Shown here: piece after piece, positions 1 through 5,295 of the stretch
Layout: each line of letters opens with the position of its first letter
Numbering within the stretch: the stretch's first letter is position 1
DNA from: Nitrososphaerota archaeon
GTDB lineage: Archaea > Thermoproteota > Nitrososphaeria > Nitrososphaerales > JAHFOH01
Length of the DNA stretch: 7,336 bases
Direction: 5' to 3'
NCBI GenBank assembly: GCA_023266955.1
Contig: JAHFOH010000064.1
Span: 1 to 7,336, forward strand
Notes under the pieces: model-generated
The model's input: the letters and a program-made list of their open reading frames with translations, nothing else
What the model was told of the DNA's origin: nothing
Databases searched by the model: none
Made by a program: the position numbers and the translations under genes

Positions 1-587
1 TTGACACCCATTTGTTTAGACCTCTGAATCAAGAAAGCCGTCCGTTCGATCTGGCGTTTTTGACGCCCTCTTGGGCAAGGCATCGGAAAGGTATCGACAT
101 TGCTAGACGAGTAATTAGGCAACTTGATGCAAAGGTTCTGGTCAACTTCCACGCATGGTTCAATTCTGAAATGAAAGGACTAAGGCACCGACTGGAGAGA
201 TTTGAGGAGACATCTTACCGAGCTTTGCCACGTTTCTACAATATGACTAGGATGCTACTGTTTCCTAGTCGGTCGGAAGGTTTCGGATTGCCTGCGTTGG
301 AAGCAATGGCTTGCGGCACTCCACTAGTTTACTCGGATGCGCCTGCTCACAACGAATTCGCTGTAGGACTTTCAGTGCCCGTTTCCAGAACATACAGTGG
401 GCGAAAGGATTTTTCGCCTTTCAATCTAATCTACTACGATACTGAGGCTAGCAAGTATGTTCACCAGATTGAGCTTCTGCTGGATGATGAGGCCATGTAT
501 GAGAACCTGGCTGCCAAGGCTAGATCTACAGCTGAGCGCTATGACTTTCGAATCACTTTTGAAGGATTTAGAGATCTTTTAGCGTGA
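1..587 (+). CDS. Glycosyltransferase, GT-B fold group 1 (GT4-like), C-terminal part, cut by the left edge
   Basis: The frame is open to the left edge, so the gene begins outside the window. The TTG at 12 is probably an internal leucine: the codons before it read D-T-H, giving DTHLFRPL, which matches the linker (GVDT..F.P) that opens the C-terminal nucleotide-sugar-binding domain of GT-B enzymes. The acidic EX7E motif follows as SEGFGLPALEAMACGTPLV, with E89 and E97 numbered from the TTG at 12; in this family it contacts the donor sugar nucleotide. The C-terminal helices run to a TGA stop at 585-587. These enzymes move a sugar from an activated donor to a glycan, lipid or protein acceptor, usually at the cytoplasmic face of the membrane. 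Donor and acceptor cannot be read from this half of the protein. The class call is firm; the specific role is unknown. Confidence 0.9.
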   Translation, partial: DTHLFRPLNQESRPFDLAFLTPSWARHRKGIDIARRVIRQLDAKVLVNFHAWFNSEMKGLRHRLERFEETSYRALPRFYNMTRMLLFPSRSEGFGLPALEAMACGTPLVYSDAPAHNEFAVGLSVPVSRTYSGRKDFSPFNLIYYDTEASKYVHQIELLLDDEAMYENLAAKARSTAERYDFRITFEGFRDLLA

Positions 588-636
588 CCACAGAGACACA
601 TCATCTCACGACCAGAATTCTTGATTAAGTCATCAA

Positions 637-659
637 AATGGTCAAGTTTTTTAACCATT
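637..659 (+). terminator. Possible hairpin/T-run terminator after the glycosyltransferase gene
   Basis: The arms AATGGTCAA (637-645) and TTAACCATT (651-659) pair with one mismatch, and six T residues lie at 647-652, partly in the loop. It sits about 50 bp after the glycosyltransferase stop. Archaeal termination depends mainly on T-runs, so this could end the upstream transcript. The same bases also form the start of a 15-codon mini-ORF, and the T-run is short, so support is weak. Confidence 0.3.
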
Positions 660-674
660 CAGAGGAGTCAGCCT

Positions 675-679
675 GGGAG
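675..679 (+). promoter_or_regulatory. Ribosome binding site that supports the TTG start at 686
   Basis: GGGAG lies six bases before the TTG at 686. It is a good Shine-Dalgarno match and favours this TTG over the later in-frame ATG at residue 18, which would fall at the start of the first membrane helix. It is the only clear Shine-Dalgarno sequence among the gene starts of the window; polB and thrS appear to be almost leaderless. Confidence 0.55.
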
Positions 680-685
680 AAGTAA

Positions 686-1228
686 TTGGTTCAGTATTCA
701 TCACTTGAGGAGAGGAGAGCCAACGGCTTCTACAAGATGATTGCTACAGTCTCGGGCGTGATCATACTTTTGACGCTCGCGGCCAGCTTCGTCGAAGCTG
801 TTAGGCAGTACGCGACTGCGGGAGTGGTGACCATAGGAGAATGGTTGGTTAGCTTCGATTTTCCAGTACCCTACTTCGCTAAACCCATGAGCTATCTGAG
901 TATTGCAATAGTGGTCTTTTGGTTCAGCTTGACTACTATGCATCGAGAAAGGATTGCACGGATCTCGAAGTTCTGGCGCTCGATCCTGACGGTTTTTGCT
1001 CTTGCTGTCGCCTTTGGCTCATTCTACGAAGTCATGTACAATTTCACCGTATGGGGAGCCCTTATCACCGCTGATGCAATGCGAGGTCTACTTAGAATCG
1101 ATCTTCTCAACATAGCTTATCCAAATCCAAAGATACCGTGGAATCTGGTCTTTGCGACGAAGCTCTTCTCCTCTCTTTCGGCGATTAGTCTTTACTCTTT
1201 TTACGTTCTTCTGAAGTCTTCGGAGTAG
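686..1228 (+). CDS. Small integral membrane protein with four predicted helices, function unknown
   Basis: I do not recognise this 180-residue protein. Four hydrophobic segments are visible at about residues 18-39, 67-84, 99-125 and 152-175. Basic residues in the loop between helices 2 and 3 (HRERIARISKFWR, about 86-98) suggest that this loop, and so both termini, lies in the cytoplasm. The second half of each outside loop is rich in aromatic residues. No catalytic motif, signal peptide with a cleavage site or metal-binding cluster is visible. The start is TTG with a Shine-Dalgarno sequence six bases upstream; the stop is TAG at 1226-1228. The last 44 bp overlap the end of the opposite-strand gene, which also encodes a four-helix protein. 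It may be a small transporter-like or quinone-oxidoreductase-like protein, but nothing seen supports a specific choice. Confidence 0.7.
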   Translation: MVQYSSLEERRANGFYKMIATVSGVIILLTLAASFVEAVRQYATAGVVTIGEWLVSFDFPVPYFAKPMSYLSIAIVVFWFSLTTMHRERIARISKFWRSILTVFALAVAFGSFYEVMYNFTVWGALITADAMRGLLRIDLLNIAYPNPKIPWNLVFATKLFSSLSAISLYSFYVLLKSSE

Positions 1229-1598
1229 GAAGGCTGGATAATTCCTCAGGGCGAGCATAGAGTCTCAAGATAAGTACGATGAAAAACACTGCTCCGACTA
1301 GATCGATTAGGAAGGACGCTATTGGAAGTTGGCTTAATGTGATTTGCAGTAGCTGGTAGGCCGCGTACCCCTGGTAAACGTAGATGATTAGGTTAGAGGA
1401 TGAGGTAGCCATAACTAGGCTCCAAAGCCATGCGCTCCTCCTACTGGTAAGCGTAGCCAATAGAGTTACAATGTTTATGATTCCCGAGGCTACGAGCAGC
1501 GGCGATCCCTCGCCTGTGATGGCCAAGGAGAGCCAAAGAACTCCTGACGCGATTAGCAGTATCCTCAGTAACAGCAGAATTCTGTTCCGTTTCTCCAA
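1185..1598 (-). CDS. Small integral membrane protein with four predicted helices and a basic C-terminal tail, function unknown
   Basis: This 137-residue product is not recognised. Hydrophobic segments lie at about residues 7-27, 31-51, 57-83 and 93-114. The basic N-terminus (EKRNR), the loop TSRR (51-54) and the charged tail ERKKSKD all fit a cytoplasmic side under the positive-inside rule, which argues that the frame is real. Its strand has no better competitor between 1229 and 1598. The start is TTG, with no clear Shine-Dalgarno sequence; a TATA-like TTAAAT on the - strand at 1629-1634 would place transcription start a few bases before the TTG, fitting a nearly leaderless message. The gene is divergent from polB and converges on the other membrane protein gene with a 44-bp overlap. 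A chance ORF is possible but less likely. Confidence 0.6.
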   Translation of the reverse strand: MEKRNRILLLLRILLIASGVLWLSLAITGEGSPLLVASGIINIVTLLATLTSRRSAWLWSLVMATSSSNLIIYVYQGYAAYQLLQITLSQLPIASFLIDLVGAVFFIVLILRLYARPEELSSLPTPKTSEERKKSKD

Positions 1599-1628
1599 TT
1601 GCTAAACGAGGCGCGCTTGGATTGGTCG

Positions 1629-1634
1629 ATTTAA
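1629..1634 (-). promoter_or_regulatory. Candidate TATA box for the 137-residue membrane protein gene
   Basis: The - strand reads TTAAAT here. A start site about 26 bases downstream would lie near 1605, seven or so bases before the TTG at 1598. The box overlaps the left arm of the palindrome at 1631-1649, so a bound regulator could block it. The assignment is by position and composition only. Confidence 0.35.
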
Positions 1635-1649
1635 CTATTCACTAGTTAA
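1631..1649. promoter_or_regulatory. Perfect inverted repeat TTAACTA-N5-TAGTTAA, possible operator
   Basis: Seven-base arms at 1631-1637 and 1643-1649 pair perfectly around the spacer TTCAC. The element lies in the divergent region between the membrane protein gene and polB and overlaps the candidate TATA box of the former. Its half-site TTAACT/AGTTAA recurs as a palindrome at 1687-1696. The form suits a dimeric helix-turn-helix regulator, but no such gene is in the window. Confidence 0.4.
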
Positions 1650-1686
1650 TCATGGGAATACTCAGGGTATTAGTTGGGTATGCCTT

Positions 1687-1696
1687 CAGTTAACTG
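1687..1696. promoter_or_regulatory. Palindrome CAGTTAACTG next to the polB TATA box
   Basis: This ten-base palindrome contains AGTTAA and TTAACT, the same half-sites as the inverted repeat at 1631-1649. It ends ten bases before the polB TATA box, close to where the BRE and TFB would sit. It may be a second copy of one operator, although a short A/T-rich palindrome can also arise by chance. Confidence 0.35.
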
Positions 1697-1705
1697 CGTC
1701 TAGGA

Positions 1706-1713
1706 TTTATATG
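1706..1713 (+). promoter_or_regulatory. TATA box of the polB transcript
   Basis: TTTATATG is a good match to the archaeal TATA box. Transcription would start about 26 bases downstream, near 1735, leaving about ten bases before the GTG at 1745. This fits the nearly leaderless messages common in TACK archaea and explains why no Shine-Dalgarno sequence precedes the gene. Confidence 0.6.
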
Positions 1714-1744
1714 CCATTCACGCATGTTTGGATAGTCTCTAGCC

Positions 1745-4306
1745 GTGGTCGCCTCAGGTTCAAACAGTCTTTCCGACCGTATCAAGGAAGCACTGAGAGA
1801 TACCACGGCGCTTAATCTTTCACTCCTGGTTTCGGCATCATATGATGGTGAACTCAAGGCTGCGATTCTAAAATTCTATGATCTGGATTCACAGAGGATT
1901 CGCCTATGGTATGATAAATCAGGTCACAAGCCTTACTGCTACTCCAGACTTCCGGTTCAGGATATTCCTGAGGAGGTAAAGAAGAGATCTGACGTGCTGG
2001 AGCTTAAGGAAGAGAAGAAGCGGGACCTGCTGAACGATCGAGACATCAACGTCACGAAGATAGTCGCCACGGACCCGTTGGCTATAGGTGGTTCACCAGG
2101 AGAGCGGAGTATTAGGGATAGGATAGAGGCATGGGAGGCAGACATCAAGTATTACGAGAACTTTCTCTATGACAAGGGCTGGGTCGTCGGTACGTATTAT
2201 CGTATTGATGACTCCAACATCTCCCCCTTAGAGTACGAGATGTCGGGGGAGGTCAAGGTTGTCCTAGAAGGTATTCTCAACGGCGCTAAACCTGATTTTC
2301 GGCCATATATCATGGGATGGGCAAAGTTGCTCAATCAGCCACTTCCGGAGATCAGGAGGGTTGCGTTGGACATCGAAGTGCTTTCTGAGGAGCAAAACAG
2401 AGTACCGGATCCTCGAACCGCGAATCTTCCGATAATATCAGCTGCGCTCGTTGGGAGTGATGGGACTAAAGAAGTGCTTCTTCTTAGGAGGAAAGAGGTT
2501 GAACTAGGCAAAAGAGCACTGGATGAAAACGTCCAAATTGAGATATTTGATGATGAGAAGTCCCTCATATCGCGCATATTTCATAGGATATTGGATTACC
2601 CCTTTCTTCTCACGTTCAACGGCGACGACTTCGATCTGCATTACCTATACAACAGAGCACAGAGATCGCAGTTTGGTTTCACGAAGGATGAGATACCGAT
2701 TTCGATGGGTAGGGATGTAGCGTTTGTTAAACCCGGTGTGCATATTGACCTTTACAAGACTTTCGTGAACAAGTCAATACAGGTCTACGCGTTCGGGAAC
2801 AAGTATGTTGACCATACTCTAGGTGGTGTGAGTGAAGGGTTGATTCAGGAATCGAAGATCGAATTCGAGGGAGCAATGAATGATCTCTCACTACATGAGT
2901 TGGCGAGATACTGCTTCAATGATGCTTGGATCACATACAAGTTGACTAGCTTCAGTGATGATCTGCTCATGAAACTCCTCCTTGTTGTTTCTAGGATAGC
3001 GAAGATGCCTGTCGACGATGCGGCTCGCTTAGGGGTTTCAAACTGGATTAGGAGCATGATGTTCTTCGAGCACAGAAGAATGGGTGCTTTGATACCCAGG
3101 AAAGAGGAGCTGGAGGCTAAAGGCGGTGCCTCGACTGAGGCCATCATTAAAGGCAAGAAGTACAAGGGAGGGCTAGTTGTTGAGCCGACATCTGGGGTCC
3201 ACTTCGGTGTAGCAGTTCTTGACTTTGCTTCGCTCTATCCGAGCATAATCAAAGTCTACAACCTTTCCTACGAAACTGTCAGGTGTCCTCACGAAGAATG
3301 CAAGTCTAACCTAATTCCGGAGACGGACCATTGGGTTTGCACGCGGAGGATAGGGGTATCATCGCTTCTATTTGGATCCCTTCGGGATCTGAGGGTGAAC
3401 TACTACAAGCCGCTTGTGAGAGATCCACGTTTAGGAAAGACACAGAAAGAACTCTACAATGTCGTGTCTCAGGCGCTCAAGGTCATCTTAAACGCTAGCT
3501 ACGGCGTCATGGGCGCGGATATCTTTCCCCTCTATTGTCTGCCTGTGGCTGATGCCACCGCGGCGATAGGGCGATACGCGATCACTAAGACGATTGATAA
3601 GTGTAAGGAGCTTGGTATCGAAGTCGTTTATGGGGATACCGACTCACTCTTTTTGGAAACTCCCAGTGAGGATCAGATTAAGGCTGTTAGAGATTGGGCT
3701 GAAAGTACTCTTGGAATCGAATTAGATGCTGAGAAGACTTACCGGTACGTCGCCTTCAGCCAACGGAAGAAGAACTACCTGGGTGTTTTGCCTGATGGTA
3801 ATGTTGATGTGAAGGGGTTGACTGGTAAGAAGAGTCATGTTCCACCCTTCATCAGAAAGGCCTTCTATGATGCTGTTGAAATACTCAGTAGAGTGTCATC
3901 GCCTTCGGATTTCGAGAGGGCGAGAGACGAAATCAAGAAGATGATACATCAGACTTACCTCTCTCTTCGAAATAGACAGATTCCCCTGAGCGATCTTGCG
4001 TTCAACGTTATGATTAGCAAGCCACTATCCAGATATGTGGATACGACTCCTCAGCATGTGAAGGCCGCTCAGTTGTTAATGAGAAATGGCAAGGAGGTGA
4101 AGGCTGGTGAAATCATCTCCTTCGTTAAGACGACAACACCTCCCGGAGTGAAACCGGTTTCTATGGCCAAGGTGGAAGAGATAGATAACGACAAGTATCT
4201 TGAGTATTTGCGCAGCACCTTTGATCAGTTCCTTGACGCTTTGGGTTATGAATTTGACGAAATCCTAGGAGCCACGAAGCTGGAAGATTTCTTCTGGTCT
4301 CGATAG
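1745..4306 (+). CDS. polB: Family B DNA polymerase, PolB1-like, with intact 3'-5' exonuclease
   Basis: This 853-residue enzyme extends DNA and proofreads, in chromosome replication or repair. The N-terminal domain carries WYDKSGHKPYC (55-65) and AWEADIKYYENFLYDKG (129-145), typical of crenarchaeal PolB1. Exonuclease motifs are complete: Exo I D209-I-E211, Exo II N292-GDD-F-D297, Exo III Y389-x3-D393. Polymerase motifs are complete: A D493-FASLYPS, B K579-x3-NASYG, C YGDTDS with D631 and D633, and KKNY at 675-678. An insertion after motif A (C514, H516, C519, H529, C532) resembles the metal-binding insert of PolB1. The C-terminus ends in KLEDFFW, a PIP-like tail lacking the usual glutamine. 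GTG at 1745 is the first usable start after an in-frame stop at 1733-1735 and fits the TATA box. The length is normal (Sulfolobus PolB1 is about 880). The ureohydrolase gene follows after 8 bp. The family is certain; the B1 subgroup is likely. Confidence 0.97.
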   Translation: MVASGSNSLSDRIKEALRDTTALNLSLLVSASYDGELKAAILKFYDLDSQRIRLWYDKSGHKPYCYSRLPVQDIPEEVKKRSDVLELKEEKKRDLLNDRDINVTKIVATDPLAIGGSPGERSIRDRIEAWEADIKYYENFLYDKGWVVGTYYRIDDSNISPLEYEMSGEVKVVLEGILNGAKPDFRPYIMGWAKLLNQPLPEIRRVALDIEVLSEEQNRVPDPRTANLPIISAALVGSDGTKEVLLLRRKEVELGKRALDENVQIEIFDDEKSLISRIFHRILDYPFLLTFNGDDFDLHYLYNRAQRSQFGFTKDEIPISMGRDVAFVKPGVHIDLYKTFVNKSIQVYAFGNKYVDHTLGGVSEGLIQESKIEFEGAMNDLSLHELARYCFNDAWITYKLTSFSDDLLMKLLLVVSRIAKMPVDDAARLGVSNWIRSMMFFEHRRMGALIPRKEELEAKGGASTEAIIKGKKYKGGLVVEPTSGVHFGVAVLDFASLYPSIIKVYNLSYETVRCPHEECKSNLIPETDHWVCTRRIGVSSLLFGSLRDLRVNYYKPLVRDPRLGKTQKELYNVVSQALKVILNASYGVMGADIFPLYCLPVADATAAIGRYAITKTIDKCKELGIEVVYGDTDSLFLETPSEDQIKAVRDWAESTLGIELDAEKTYRYVAFSQRKKNYLGVLPDGNVDVKGLTGKKSHVPPFIRKAFYDAVEILSRVSSPSDFERARDEIKKMIHQTYLSLRNRQIPLSDLAFNVMISKPLSRYVDTTPQHVKAAQLLMRNGKEVKAGEIISFVKTTTPPGVKPVSMAKVEEIDNDKYLEYLRSTFDQFLDALGYEFDEILGATKLEDFFWSR

Positions 4307-4314
4307 TGTAAGAT

Positions 4315-5190
4315 TTGACTTATGCAGACCTTCTTCTGACTTCTGACCCTAACATAACGTTTCGAGCTGACGGTTTCAAGCCGGTCGTCAAGGTCTTCGG
4401 AGTGCCTTTTGATGCGACTTGCACTTACAGGTCAGGCACAAGGTTCGGTCCAAATGCCATAAGGCAGGCTTTTCAGAATGTTGAGATTTATTCGCATCGG
4501 TTGGGTGTGGATCTGGAAGCCTTAGGAGTCGAGGATCTGGGCAATCTCCGTCAGACCGGTAGCGTCCAGCACATGATCGATGCTATCCAAAAGATCGTGA
4601 AAGAGCTTTTGGCAGAGAAATCATCATTCGCCATCCTAGGGGGCGAGCACTCACTCAGCTTCGCCTCCTGCTCGGTCCTGCCCGCTCATACAGCCATAGT
4701 TATCTTTGATGCCCATCTCGACCTGAGAGATGAGTATGCTGATCTTCGCCTGAGTCACGCGACTTTCCTTCGTCGACTTCTAGAGATACGAAAGGCGGAC
4801 GGGATGATTCACGTCGGCTCTAGAGCTGCAACCGCTGACGAGTGGAGATATGCCAATGAAATGGGGCTAACCACCATTTCTTGTGACACAATCTTTACCC
4901 TGAACGAGTCGCAGAGGCTCTTCAGCGATTTCATCAAGGGTTTCGATCAAGTTTACATTAGTCTTGATCTAGATGTCCTAGACCCTGCGTTCGCTCCTGG
5001 TGTTAGCAATCCGGAGCCTGCTGGTTTGTCCAGTCGTCAGTTGCTCGAGTTTCTGTACGCATTAAAGGAGAATTTCATCGTGGGATTCGATATTGTGGAA
5101 CTCTCTCCTCCTTATGACAATGGGGCCGCATCAGTGGTTGCTGCGAAGCTATTGGCTGAAATTTCATGCATAACCTCACTACGGAAATAG
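4315..5190 (+). CDS. speB: Ureohydrolase of the arginase/agmatinase family, probably agmatinase
   Basis: This 291-residue enzyme hydrolyses a guanidino group to release urea; in archaea the usual substrate is agmatine, or aminopropylagmatine, giving putrescine or spermidine. The opening signature GVPFDATCTYRSGTRFGPNA (29-48) is of the agmatinase type. All six ligands of the two-manganese centre are present: H112 in GGEHS, D132, H134 and D136 in DAHLD, and D218 and D220 in SLDLDVLDP. H148 in SHAT and E262 in VELSPP fit the active-site histidine and glutamate. The start is TTG, 8 bp after the polB stop; an in-frame GTG at 4306 is followed at once by TAA, so it cannot serve. No Shine-Dalgarno sequence or separate promoter is visible, so co-transcription with polB is likely. 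Arginase or another guanidine hydrolase cannot be excluded by sequence alone. Confidence 0.9.
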   Translation: MTYADLLLTSDPNITFRADGFKPVVKVFGVPFDATCTYRSGTRFGPNAIRQAFQNVEIYSHRLGVDLEALGVEDLGNLRQTGSVQHMIDAIQKIVKELLAEKSSFAILGGEHSLSFASCSVLPAHTAIVIFDAHLDLRDEYADLRLSHATFLRRLLEIRKADGMIHVGSRAATADEWRYANEMGLTTISCDTIFTLNESQRLFSDFIKGFDQVYISLDLDVLDPAFAPGVSNPEPAGLSSRQLLEFLYALKENFIVGFDIVELSPPYDNGAASVVAAKLLAEISCITSLRK

Positions 5191-5250
5191 CCGCCTATGG
5201 ATCACTCGAGCACAGCTTCATTGTATAGCCTGCATTAAACGCTTAGACTT

Positions 5251-5281
5251 CTGCGGAAAAAAAATTAAAAAATTTTCGCAG
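5251..5281. terminator. Inverted repeat with A/T runs between convergent speB and thrS
   Basis: CTGCG (5251-5255) pairs with CGCAG (5277-5281), and the A-rich and T-rich inner parts extend the stem with one bulged G. Between the arms the + strand carries runs of eight and six A, which on the - strand are T-runs of six and eight, a strong archaeal termination signal 15 bp past the thrS stop. For speB on the + strand there is only a TTTT run plus the hairpin, so termination in that direction is less certain. Confidence 0.6.
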
Positions 5282-5295
5282 GTTTTCAGGCCTCG

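Noticed and set aside
12..14. TTG at 12 as the start of the glycosyltransferase
   Set aside because: The frame is open to the left edge and the preceding codons complete the DTHLFRPL linker motif, so this is an internal leucine of a truncated gene.
1384..1605. A 73-codon + strand frame opposite the 137-residue membrane protein
   Set aside because: The product has no coherent pattern, whereas the opposite frame gives four regular membrane helices with basic loops on one side.
2335..2577. Serine-rich - strand frames inside polB (also at 1957-2148 and 2845-3165)
   Set aside because: They lie opposite conserved polymerase and exonuclease motifs and have the serine/leucine-rich make-up usual for antisense shadows.
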